A DNA stretch of 64,000 nt, from positions 1 to 64,000 of the forward strand of contig BGZK01000715.1 of assembly GCA_005406025.1 (NCBI GenBank). Direction: 5' to 3'. How positions within the stretch are numbered: position 1 is the first letter of the stretch; each line of letters starts with the position of its first letter. Source of the DNA: Eumeta japonica. Taxonomy: Eukaryota > Arthropoda > Insecta > Lepidoptera > Psychidae. The translations under genes were made by a program, and so were the position numbers. A model generated the notes under the pieces. It was not told where the DNA came from and searched no databases. It saw nothing but the letters and a program-made list of their open reading frames with translations. Shown here piece after piece: positions 45,876 through 56,847 of the stretch.

Positions 45876-47505
45876 CAGATCGTTGAAGTTGCTTTCCGTG
45901 AAAAATGGAATAACCATGGGGATGCCATATCTCCTTTTGACACCTTTATGAATATCAAACTAATTTATCTAGCCTCCGTTTGTTATTTTTATAGCATAAT
46001 TTTATGTTTTAGTAATATAGTATTTTTTTAAATAACTCTCTCCTTTAATGATTATTACAAAACAGCGAAAAAAATTTTTACTTTCTCATTAATATATTGA
46101 ATATTACATATCAATATTTTGTATTATACATCAAAATAGAGAGAAAAAATTTTGCAACTTCCTCATAAACATATTGAATATTTATTTCAAAGAAGTTCTT
46201 AACTTCCATATAAATAAATTTAACTGTTCATTCGCATATTCACCTAAACTTTAAACAGCCAATGTAAGCCTTTGTAAACTAATGTAAGAATTTCAAAATT
46301 TATACTGTATAACAACAAAGGCATTTTAACATAGTACATTTGTTTCAAAAGATTACAAAGTGATACAGCTTAGTAATCATGCAAGGCAATTTCAAATTAG
46401 TATTGAATGGTGGGTTCTATTGGACTCAAAAAAAAATGCTTGGTCAAACAAAAAATTAAAAAAAACACATTTACGCAATGCTGTACATTTTGAACTATAT
46501 ATATATATATATCATTTGACGTATATCATATTCATGTAAATTATCATTTGCAAATGTTAATTATACTACGTTATAACAATAATGTATAACATCAGATCGA
46601 GCGATTCCATTTCCCGCCATTTTAGAAGCTTTATCGATTCACGTCGCCTTGGCCAGCATACAGCAAGTCATTGTGATTCAATTGAAAAGAAATTGCTTTT
46701 TGTTTCGTGCTGTGTTAGACAAAACCTTCGCTTAATATTGTATTATAAATTGAGTGACAATTTTCTACGTTATTAAAATTTTAGATGTCGACTAAAAACA
46801 CATTTTATTATCACCCTGAGCATTGATTAAACTTACTCATTTGTCTATACTTTTAGCTATATCTCAGTAAAAATTAAAAGCTGTAAACGTATATGTAACC
46901 TAATATCCTTATTTACGAACCTGTGCCAAACAGTATTATACAACTCCCGTCGTTCGATGCAGTGTAGTCGAGAGAAGAAAAACATTATGGATAGTGTTCG
47001 TTGTGTATAGACATTTTGTCTTGTTACTGTTGTCGCGACTAATTAAATAATTTTTTCCATGGACAAATCCTCATGGATACTCGAGACCTAGGGATGGACA
47101 ACCGAATTATGTCGCACCCTTACCGATTAAAACCCATGGTGTCCTTCTCGTAGCCTTGCGCTGGGGCCTCTCGGGTACGTTTGCGCATTCGTCTGCTGCC
47201 CCAGCGGCGTTGGCTCCGTCTATACTAAGAAGTCCTTGACCCTAGCATACCGTGCATCGCTCAGACGACTAAAATGACAGCGCAGAACACCCGCCAAATC
47301 ATCTCGTGCTAGCAGATGGACGGTAACTAATTAGTACAGTGACCAATAGGTACACTGATTTTGTAGCATTTGAAAATATTCCGCTGTCGCATCATTGCAA
47401 TTAATGCAGGTATCGGCCGACGTCGAGTATGTTTTGGGCGTAAATAACAATATAAATATATAAAACAAAAAATTAACTAAACGAGTAGAATTCACATCCT
47501 GGGGG
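45876..47505. other. Non-coding stretch, (TA)n tract and a GC-richer part at 47085-47420
   Basis: (TA)n occurs at about 46495-46512. Near 46582-46776 a 64-codon open frame has no match. The segment 47085-47420 ('cttgcgctggggcctctcgg', 'ctgccccagcggcgttggct') is GC-richer and unassigned; it may be regulatory or an old repeat. Confidence 0.4.
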
Positions 47506-47509
47506 TTCC

Positions 47510-48056
47510 GTGCAAAAATACCATTTAATGGTTTTCGAATTTTTACAAATCTACAACTTTCATAGTAATATTTTCAAAATAGTCTCTGTTTGTTTGATAT
47601 TCTAACTGCTATATCCGTGTATCTACTTACAAATTAATGATTTTCAGATTTTTTTCTTTTGCTTGTGCTATGAAACCTCACTTTTCATTATTAATAAATT
47701 GATAATATTTTTATAGGTGTTCCTGCATTTTACATTTCCAAGGTTACATGATCCGCTAATCATCGATCTTATCCCATAGTGTTACAATAGGTTTTGATTT
47801 TTTTACGAGTGTCAGAATATGCGGAACAATAGTAATATTTTTGGTTGCATTGACTTAGAAGTTATTTATTTATGCAGCCCTAAAGGAACGTAGTGCTTTA
47901 TTTGGTATTTATGTTAGTATTTATGTTAATTCAATTTGATATCTCTATCCGTTCGCGATAAAAAGTATCTTAAGAGACGGGCTGATAGACAGACACATGA
48001 CAAAAAAATCCTGTGTTCGATTTTCTCTTTTGACTTATGGAACTCTAAAATTACTT
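47510..48056 (+). repeat. AGGGTTCCGTA-type element, longer copy
   Basis: It starts GGGTTCCGTGCAAAA and ends TATGGAACTCTAAAA. Near the right end 'gatagacagacacatgac' corresponds to the GACAGACGGACAGAC block typical of this insect repeat. The extent is inferred from these two ends; the interior is AT-rich and diverged. Confidence 0.5.
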
Positions 48057-48533
48057 TTTCTATTTTCTACAAAGAAAACTATTGTGTATATGTTCATTTC
48101 TTTAAAAAGAAAAATACAAATTAAAATTTATATTCCATTAAGAATTTGTCCCTTCTTTATGTAAACAGCTAAGTTACAACGCTTTTACACTTAGTTGTTT
48201 ACATTAAGAAATGACAAGCTTATTTAGGTGGGGCTATCCTATGACGCTTTCATATGAGCTTCCATAGCTATATTTGATGTAATCACGTCTTTTTGCATTT
48301 TTCATTTTGCAACACGTCATATTATGATTCAGACAATATTTTTTAATTTGATTTAGAGGGATTAAGGATTTCGTATTTTGGAAAAGATTTCTTATATTAT
48401 CCTCTAAAGTTAGCGATTTTCGCTTAGTTTTAATTAAAGTGAAATCGATTATTTCAATGTGCATTATTAAATGAAAGAATAGATAAGTGCGAAGGAATAA
48501 TAAGTTCACGACAAGCGCGTTTGGTTATCCCTA
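48057..48533. other. AT-rich non-coding stretch, nothing recognised
   Basis: A 91-codon minus-strand open frame (48234-48509) from a non-ATG start has no recognisable domain. Confidence 0.4.
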
Positions 48534-48986
48534 ATGGGGTGCCGATACTTACGATTACCTGTGGTGGTGACAGATGTGTATGGTGGAAGAAAAATGAAGG
48601 TAAAATATCTGCGTAACATGTGGGAAGTGTCTCTGAAAAATAAATGTGGGAACAGTGATATGAGACAGCGGCGTGGTATGAAGGAATATGTAGTGACTAG
48701 AGTAGAAATAGATATGATGCAGTGGTTTGGTTATCTGGAAAGGATGAATGAAAGTGGACTGACAAAATAAATCTGTAAAACGAATGTGTATGGTGGATAG
48801 GTGGGTAAGGGTTGCTTTAAAAATTCTATGCAGACCATATTGATGGCATATAAAAGGGCAGGATTTTAAGCGCCCGAAACCGACGGGCTTATTAATGGAC
48901 GTCAGTGAAGTCAACGAGATATGTCAAATATCGTACCATGTGGGAATTTATAGACTTTGCCTACCCTTCTGGGAAATAGGCGTTAG
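48534..48986 (+). mobile_element. RTE-like LINE 3' fragment (YPSGKQA family), plus strand
   Basis: The plus strand encodes a degraded C-terminal reverse-transcriptase tail: MRQRRGMKEYVVTRVE, then QWFGYLERMNESGLTKQ, then VGKG, and the end 'ctacccttctgggaaatagg'. The family terminus YPSGKQA is broken by CAG to TAG. An ATT-type tail follows ('tatattattatcat'). It is 5'-truncated with at least two internal stops. A larger copy lies 2.3 kb downstream on the other strand. Confidence 0.85.
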
Positions 48987-51262
48987 GTTATATTATTATC
49001 ATAACATTATAAATAAGTCCCAATGGATTCCTTTTGTTTCATCATGTTAGATTTTAATCATGCCAGTGCCAAGGCGTATCCTCACACAATATTTCAATTT
49101 CCCATTGACCAATTTAAATTTAAAGCTTTCTCACTGTCCCAGTGCAGAATGGAGGCTGGTAACTACTGTCGCTACTGATGGCTCAACGTAATCTTTGAGG
49201 TACGGAGTCAGTGGTATAATTTAAGTTACGAATAGAGAGCGCACGCTTTAATAGTGGCAAGGAAGGAACCCAAATTATAGAGTACCTATAAGGGCTGTTT
49301 GTCCTCCATTTTACCGCCCACAGTCTCGAAATGACTGTGAACTTAAAAATTCCTTTATTATTTTTTTTAATTAACAGTTTCTTATTAACAAACTGCAATC
49401 TATATTCAACATGATTTTACTTGTATATGATGAATTGTCTAAATTTTAACTAATCGATGGCAGAACACACTCACTCGTACCATAAAATACACCTCAATAA
49501 ACTGACCGCACATTTTTGTAGCAAAGTGCATGCACTAATTATGATCCCTCACCCACGAAAAAATATACACATCTTTGATTTAAAACATTTGAAACATTTT
49601 GTTGATGCCTTGACCTGCCTAATGATATACGGATAGTCAACGCATGTTAACGCATTTTACCAACAACAACTTAAAATAGAGTCATTTTCGTTTCGATTAA
49701 CCCTATGCTGCAAAACCCTGAAAACTACATCGAAATCTGTGAAGTACATTTTGTGTGACGCCATACGCCAAACTTCACAGAGTGTAGACTTCTCTAATCA
49801 GATGATCACAAGTATGTATATACACAGGTCTGTTACAATTTTATAATACTATAAATATTATATCACTTTTGACATGTTGCTGCATGGACATCACAATTTT
49901 CTACTTCCACTCATATTCATGTCCAATTTGTTTTTCATATTCACGTCCAATTTATTTCTCAAAATTAAAGTATTACCCTCATTCTTGTTGGCAAACTGAT
50001 ACAATACCAAACGCTGTGTCTTCATTTTATATTTATCAAAATATGACTGCTAATCTATTACAGTGCAATTCAAATTAAAAAATGTCGTCAGTAATAATGG
50101 TAATTCGTAAGATTATAAAATTATTTCATTATGAGATAGGCATGTTTAATAAAGGCGAACAGAGCTTTGATGTCTGTAATATATGTCGGATCCGTGGGAA
50201 CATCACAAAGTAAAATAGCGGCTTTAATGAAAAATAAATAATAAAAAAGTACGCCGCCCTAGTAATACTTGCTCATTAATTTAATGGGTTTTATATATAA
50301 TTAGTTCTTTTAACTTTTCTTAGTGTACTTTAAAATTAGTAATGTTTTAGCCTTTTTTTAGGCAAATATCAACTTCACAAAATTGTAACGCCATGGTTTA
50401 TTGTTTATTTATGTGTGTATGTATACTTATTTCTTTCTAGCATATCTATAAATCTTCGCAAAGAAAAGCAAGTAAAATATACATGAATACATGTCTCTAT
50501 AGATCTTTGTTCTTATTATTATAGGCTATTCCAATAATTAATAGTAAACTGGCAACAGTATGGGATCGTAGAGAATTAAAATTGAGGAACCTCTATTGTT
50601 TCATATGTTTACTTTGCATTTTTTTTTTGTGATTTTATTTGTCTATATATGTTTTTCTTAACTTGATTTAACAATAATAATCTTTTATTTATTCTGATGC
50701 CATATGTATGTAATGGACGTATACAATAAATATTCATCATTCATCCAATTAATGAAAGCAAATAGTATTAATTATTGAACTACTCATAGTTCAACCCCTT
50801 ATAATATATACACACCTCGATGTGTTACTCCGATGCGATTCCATCAGCACGCTAATCAGGCCAAGGCTTGCACGTAGGATTCCCATAGCCCGTTAACATA
50901 TTTACCTCGGAATAATTCAGTTTGCGTTTGGTCAAGAGCACGTACCGGCGGGAGCACACGCTTAGCTGTCGATGCTCGCTACCTACCGGTATTGGAGCGC
51001 TTATTTTGGCCCCGATAGCGGCATAGGCTAATTATGAATTCAACTTGCCGCTTAAACTGATTCCGTCTGAAGTTCTAGCCGCAGATTTCGTATCTAGATT
51101 GCCAATTAGGGTTTTAACTTTTTTGTCTCTGTGAATTTGAGTCGCGCTTTTGAGATATATTTCTATGTGATAGGTATTAAAGCAAAACTTTAAGAACTTA
51201 CAAAATTTAAGATTTTCTGCAGTAAAATTTTATTACTGAAACAAAATAATAATTATTATTAT
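48987..51262. other. Non-coding stretch; small tandem repeat and GC-richer part
   Basis: At 49911-49957 'tcatattcatgtccaattt' is repeated in tandem ('tcatattcacgtccaattt'). The segment 50820-51090 is GC-richer ('gagcacgtaccggcgggagc') and unassigned. No proteins are recognised. Confidence 0.4.
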
Positions 51263-52300
51263 ATAAACTCACGCCTATTTCCGAGAAGGGTAGGCAGAGG
51301 CTATATACTTCTTGTACGATCTTTGCTTATCACTCTTACCTCATTCACATCCATCAATCTTTCCATGCAAGCTCATCGATTTCGGGTGCTTTAAATTAGG
51401 CTCCTTTTTAATATGCCACCAATATGGTCTGCATAGAATTTTCTAGGGCGACCCTTGCCGACTTTTCCATCACACACATTCACTCTATAGATTTGTTTTG
51501 TCAGTCCACTTTCATTCATCCTTTCCAGATGGCCAAACCACCGCAACATATCTCTTTCTACTCTAGTCACTATATATTCCTTCAAACCATATCGCTCTCT
51601 AAAATTAATGTTTCTAAATATATCTTTCCGAGATACTCCGCGCATACTACGCAGCGATCGCATCTCCAGTGCATTGATCCTACTTTTATTTTTCTTCTGC
51701 CATTATTCAGCTTTGACCACCAGACATAGGATTAGAACGCCAATATGGATAGCTAAACGCGCTTGTCATGAGCCACCTTTACTATTCATAATAGCGAGCA
51801 AGGCCCCATTCCCTTATTTCTCGTATTCGCTCTCCTTTCAATATCTCTGTCATGTTTACCATCATTTGTAAACAGGCTACCCAACTGTATAAACTCTTTC
51901 ACTTGCTCGACTTTCTTACCTTCTATAAGTATATCGCATTAAGTTGTGCTTCCGCCCCTCTCAAACACCGTCACCTTAGTCTTACCGACATTTATTTTCA
52001 TAGCTCTTTTCTTAACAAAATCATTTATTTTATTTACCATCCCCTGCAGCCCGCATACCAACTACGCAAGGATTACTTTGTCTTCGGTGTACAGGAGACA
52101 TTTAACAGACAGCTTTATCGATCCTTAATCCACACACATACTCTTTCAAATCATACAGACAGCCATCCATGAATAGGTTGAATAACCACGGTGAAATTAC
52201 ACAACCCTTTTTGACACTCCTGCGTATGTCAAACCAGTCAGTGTGTGCCCCATTTGTTCTGAGGCAAGAACTGGAACCCCTGTATAGGGATTGCAGTACC
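51263..52300 (-). mobile_element. RTE-like LINE, 3' kilobase, minus strand, ATT tail
   Basis: This is the best-preserved LINE copy in the window. It is oriented minus, with an (AAT/ATT)n-type tail at about 51248-51262 beyond the stop. It begins within the reverse-transcriptase domain near 52290, next to a poly-A run on the plus strand (52305-52316), and ends at the preserved TGA (51269-51271). It is 5'-truncated. Confidence 0.88.
51269..52262 (-). pseudogene. Reverse transcriptase C-terminal half, RTE-like LINE
   Basis: Minus-strand blocks run from high to low coordinate. TDWFDIRRSVKKGCVISPWL then FNLFMDG (about 52245-52165) is the conserved RT block usually RxGVRQGCVxSPWLFNxFMD. The FADD catalytic stretch near 52080 is scrambled ('YRRQSNP'). 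KNKCR-type and ERVYTVG segments follow near 51900. GALLAIMNSK lies near 51800 and ARLAIHIGVLI near 51755. NKSRINALEMRSLRSMRGVS lies near 51690-51640, then LKEYIVTRVERDML, RWFGHLERMNESGLTKQIYR and VNVCDGKVGKGRPRKFYADH (51610-51430). The protein would normally copy its RNA at a nicked target. Frameshifts and stops disable it. Confidence 0.87.
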
Positions 52301-52316
52301 GTCCAAAAAAAAAAAA

Positions 52317-52713
52317 CAATAACTTTTATTTTAACTTTTTTGATAAATAAAATAAAAATACTCCTCTGAAATCTGCACGCTAAAAATAAAGTTACGATTT
52401 TTTTAATGGCTTTAAACTCTTGTTTTGACTGGCTGATTCCTAAGAGATAAACAAACTTTCATAGTGAATTTCTTTTTCAAGAGGCGATTCTCATTGAAAA
52501 TGGATATTTTTTATAATTAATACACAGCAAGTAATCAGTGATTTCTTGGCAATCGAAAGATTCAAAACCCGTCATGGTCATTATGCTTCGTTTAATGAAA
52601 TCTACGCTTGATTCAACAAAAAATAACATTTAAAACCCAAAATTTTACATCTTAAACTTCAAATGTCAACACTCAGCCATAAGTAGATATTTATAACTGA
52701 TTGTTCATTGTTA
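52317..52713. other. AT-rich non-coding stretch, nothing recognised
   Basis: No feature is supported. Confidence 0.45.
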
Positions 52714-52773
52714 TAGTAGTATACTATTATCAGTCATAAGTATCTACTTATGACTGATAATAGTACACTACTA
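52714..52773. repeat. 60-bp near-perfect palindrome
   Basis: The left arm (52714-52742, starting TAGTAGTATACTATTATCAG) and the right arm (52745-52773) are reverse complements with one mismatch in 29 bp, around a 2-nt centre (TC). There is no coding or AC-tract context. Confidence 0.9.
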
Positions 52774-53830
52774 CTATTTCCTTATCCATCTGGATAATGA
52801 AAACTTTCTATGTGATTCAGTTAAAGTTATATAAATCTTGATTCTAAAACAAAAACCAAAATTTGTACGATATTCTGAAATTAATGAAGTAAAAATGAGA
52901 TATGTAGTTGCAATCTTCAGGTGATACGCCAGATTGCAAATATATTAATACACTACATATTGTGTTGATTTATAGTTTGATTAAATAGATAAATCAAATG
53001 AATGCACCTGTGTTAATGCGACGGTTGAATAAAACAAAGATTGCAGAGTTTTTAAGAAGCATCCTTGTATATTGAACAAAATCAGATGAGAAAATTAAAG
53101 GTCAGTAAAGGCCAACTAATCTTGTCAAAGCCGATGATTTTGAAAAAAAACAGAACTCCTGAATTGGAAGATATGCACATTGATACAAAGATTTACATCA
53201 TTACAGAAAGAAATCCTCAAACGAAATTCATCTGACACCAAAATACTTTAAATGTCAGTCTGTCTACGATGGCGTTCAAACAAGTAAAGATAACTGAAGG
53301 ACCAGATGAGGTTCGATTTACGTCTAAGTTCATAAAAATAAGCAGATTTTTTATCTCCTAGAAGTTATTTAATCTCATTGTACTCAGAGATACAACAGCT
53401 AATACGTGAAGCAAGCTTGATGACTTCCACCTAAACGAAAAGCCTTTAACACTTTAAATCACATTCTCGCATTCAGCTAGATCACATAAAAGATTGAAGG
53501 TTATAAACACACTGCATGTTTAATGTGCGTGAACTAGGAATTAGAATAAAATTCTACCAGAATCTGAACTATAAACTTTTTGAGAGTGCAATATCGGTTG
53601 ATACCTCAAACTGTCTAAATGTTCTTACACCTACATATTCCACCATAGACACTGCGTAAATGCAGGTACACGACGAAAGTACAAAACTAATTCTATTGTA
53701 GAGATGTATTAGGAAAGAAAATGCAATATCTCCAAAACTCTTTGAAATAACTTTGAAAGACGTTAACAAACTTGTAAACTGCAACAAATGTTCAACAAAA
53801 CTTCAATAATATCTACATCAAATATCTTTA
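52774..53830. other. AT-rich non-coding stretch, nothing recognised
   Basis: A 72-codon minus-strand open frame (53569-53787) has no recognised domain. Confidence 0.4.
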
Positions 53831-53905
53831 ATTTTCTGATGATATCATCAGAAAATTGTCATTTGTCATTATGACCATATGGTCGTATGGTGACAAAGTG
53901 ACATG
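53831..53905. repeat. Two adjoining palindromes (28-bp perfect, about 47-bp imperfect)
   Basis: AATTTTCTGATGAT-ATCATCAGAAAATT (53831-53858) is a perfect palindrome with no spacer. Directly after it, arms centred on CCATATGG at 53875-53882 (TGTCATTTGTCAT...ATGACC and its mirror GGTCGTATGGTGACAAAGTGACA) form a longer imperfect palindrome. Confidence 0.85.
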
Positions 53906-54339
53906 ACAAAGTCTCCGAATAACCATGTTTTATGGGTCATGTTCTACCTTCAGGTACTTCACTAGGGATAATAGAGAATAAAATCTAAGAATTATAATAG
54001 ACAAGACGAAAAAAATGACAAATATCCACATTGCAATAACTCCGGTGATAATCGGGGACTTTACAGTCATAGTTCTTGACGAATAGGTAGGAGTACATCT
54101 AATTGGAAAAGTCTGTCCAATTAAGCAGATACTATATTGATATAGAGGTCGCACTAACAATTCAAATTGGTTCGTGAACGTTCGGTAAAATACAACGTTT
54201 TTAAGATACTCCAGTGCTTAATCAACCCAGAAGTCAATACAGAATTCATATAGGGAAGTCGTATACAATAGCCAAATGTGGCTCATATTATTAATTTCCT
54301 TATCATACTCAGAGTCTAAGCGATATACATAAGCGATAT
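53906..54339. other. Non-coding stretch, nothing recognised
   Basis: A 76-codon minus-strand open frame (53930-54160, ATG start) includes a hydrophobic stretch of about 25 residues but no recognisable family. Probably chance. Confidence 0.35.
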
Positions 54340-54344
54340 AAATG

Positions 54345-54610
54345 GTCTACGGTCGGGGTTTCTCTGATGTAATATTCGGAACGAGGGGATCCGTTGAAGA
54401 CCCAAAACAACCGACGTAGCTCACATTATCAACAAATTGAATTAGCAATAGGCAGTAACGTTGTTTGAGAAACCAATGACCGCTGGACGGCCACAAACGG
54501 GACGTTGACGACGAAGCATGGGATGACTCCCCGTACGGTTAACTGAAAACCCGTTTAAAAAGTCACGTAGTGGGCCTCTAACTGCTACAGGTCTGTCAGA
54601 GTCGTCGAAA
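54345..54610 (+). mobile_element. RTE endonuclease-reverse transcriptase 3' coding fragment, plus strand
   Basis: The DNA closely follows the C-terminal coding region of lepidopteran RTE elements: 'gggtttctctgatgtaatat', 'tcggaacgaggggatccgt', 'ccgacgtagctcacattat' and 'accaatgaccgctggac'. These are the degraded equivalents of SLRDxIRNEEIR..TKVxDVA and the RRTDNRW block. Multiple frameshifts remove any open frame. This is a different RTE family from the YPSGKQA one. Confidence 0.7.
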
Positions 54611-55335
54611 TAAAGTAGCGAATTGACATTACTTTAGAAATGTATGTAAGAAACTAAATTAAATATTAGAACATTATTGATTGAAATAAACATTAATCGC
54701 TGTACGTAAACAGTAAATAATATGCTAGTTTGGAATCTGAAGTTACGTTACATTTTGATTGTTTATGGAACTCTGTAGTTTACTTACCAAATAATTAAGT
54801 TATTTAAGCTTTGAATTTAATGTAGCTGAATCAGTACGTTACTACTGTTATTATTCTTGCATTTTTTTAATTTTTAGGTTATAGTTATCTACATTAAAAA
54901 AATTTGATCAGAGCCTATTGATGCGAGTCGTGGAGAGCACATACATGGAGTAGAGTGCAAAAATATTTATCTTATAACTAATTTAATACAATGGACTATA
55001 ATAAAAAATAAAGATAAGAGAAAATAACTACTTATTGCGTACATATGAATTGCGCACACACTGTTTTTTTGTTTATCTGTTAAAAAAAATAATATTTTCC
55101 TAAAGACTATTAGCCAATGTGCACATAAACGCTAGCAGAAAATTAATTTATTGAAAATAATAAAAATTTCGAAAAATATTACATAAAGTAGACACTTTTA
55201 TCTCACAAAACAAACCTTTTTTGGCAAATACATCATCTAAAAAATAGTATTAAATGTACATAATATGCTTAAAACTTAGAAATAGAATACATGTTAAAAC
55301 TCCTTTTTGATAGACATAAACTACAACGTATATTT
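54611..55335. other. AT-rich non-coding stretch, nothing recognised
   Basis: No supported feature. Confidence 0.45.
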
Positions 55336-55618
55336 TTTATTTATACCTTTACTGTTTAATCTGAGATACCATTTCAGTTAGCATGTTTGCATGATCCCAT
55401 CTGAATAATACTTTTCGAATAACAGCCTCCGTGGCAAAATCTGGCGCCAAACAAAAACATCTCAAATAAAACATTCTGAAGGACACATACCTTTTTATCC
55501 GAGTGGCCTTCGAAACAGCTGGATCTTGGGGCAGTGAGACGAAGTCCTTGTAAGGGATTTGGACAAGAGACTCGGGGACAAATGGGGCGATCCTTTTTCG
55601 GGATCTTAACCATTTCAA
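55336..55618 (-). other. Candidate 3'-terminal exon or short ORF with polyadenylation signal
   Basis: The interval is more GC-balanced than its flanks. On the minus strand it has an 89-codon open frame ending in a TAA at 55351-55349, with AATAAA at 55341-55336 just beyond it. The peptide contains VPESLVQIPYKDFVSLPQDP and ends MVSQIKQ; it is basic and of unknown family. The frame has no ATG of its own (TTG at 55618). An alternative frame from ATG 55613 runs 79 codons. A donor-like AAAAAG|GTATGTG at 55491/55490 could instead end an exon there. I do not recognise the product; a host exon, an unclassified element or chance are all possible. Confidence 0.25.
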
Positions 55619-55624
55619 ATCCTA

Positions 55625-56845
55625 TCTATGGTCATTCAAAACAGCAATGCCACGAGTATCGTGAGGATTTATAGACCAGGCCAGACTCGAAGCGGTTTAT
55701 TTTCAATATGGATTTGTTCGTTTTTATTTAATTTATTAAGTTTCTTCGTCCCTTTTGTCTTTTATTGTCGTTTAGTTATTATTTTATTGTCCGTGTTTAA
55801 TGTAGAAATTTTCAACTAAAGCTATAGTTATTTTCTAGTTCATTTTTTTTAAGTCATTGTTAATATTTATTCATTATATTGTTTGTTTTTCATACTTATG
55901 TATTTCAAAAACTTATTCTTAATTTAAAAATTTATATTCAAAACAATTTAAATCAAAAATATCTTTATTTCGTGGGTAATGAAATTACTCTTGAAACACA
56001 TCGTTTTTGTATCCTTTTGGCATTAACACTATAACCCATGTAAAACGCTGATTCACCCTAAGAAAGGGCAAGAAACTTAAGGTTTGCTTTTTTTCTGCTC
56101 AGACACAGGATAGATTAATTAATAAATCTAAGTACAACATTTGAAAATTACATGAAATAACCTGATAGCCGAGTAGTTCAATCCCTAGCATTTTCATTCA
56201 GATACGGATACGGACAGATATCATATAACTTTTTTTAAAAGCGTTTTAAATTCGTGAAATGGCAAACTTTGGATTTCAATTGGATGTTATTCTAAAAGCG
56301 CACACATTGACCCTTGAACGATTTGTTAACTGTGCTGAGTCTGGTTTTATGAGCAGCAAGATTATTTTTATGTCTAGTCTTAATATTATGGATGATGCTC
56401 ATTTTTTGTGAACTGTTTAATATTTCTATTTAAATGTATCAGTATGTATGTATTTGTATTGTGAAGGTACAGTTAAAATATTAATTTCTTTAAATTTTTC
56501 ACTTAGTGATGCTGTTGGTCTCAAGTTATAAATGGCACGAATAACCCGTTTCTGCGGCACCCGTTTCTGCGGCACAAGTGTTTACATCGGTTGCATGACC
56601 CCATTCTAAAATTCCACAGGCCTTCCTAGGCAAAATTCTAAAAACCTTGAGTTTTTTAAATTTACTCACCAAAAAAACAGAGCTGCAATTGTAATGATAA
56701 AAGCACAAAATTATTTCAAACAAATATTAATATGAATGGTAACGTAACGGAGAGTAGCTCTAGTAATTTGCAAGATCAGATTAGTGCAATCTGCAATGCA
56801 ACCGTAATATAAATCACAATAAAATTATTTAAAATTGTAATAAAA
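55625..56845. other. Non-coding stretch, nothing recognised
   Basis: AT-rich with low-complexity open frames. 'ccgtttctgcggcac' is duplicated in tandem at about 56548-56575. Confidence 0.4.
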
Positions 56846-56847
56846 AC

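Noticed and set aside
48555..48914. 119-codon minus-strand open frame
   Set aside because: Antisense of the plus-strand LINE fragment, where the recognisable RT tail lies.
51424..52172. Plus-strand open frames of 60-106 codons
   Set aside because: They are antisense shadows of the minus-strand LINE reverse transcriptase at 51269-52262.
53930..54160. Small membrane protein gene on the minus strand
   Set aside because: One hydrophobic segment in an AT-rich 76-codon frame. No family resemblance, no splice or polyadenylation context.
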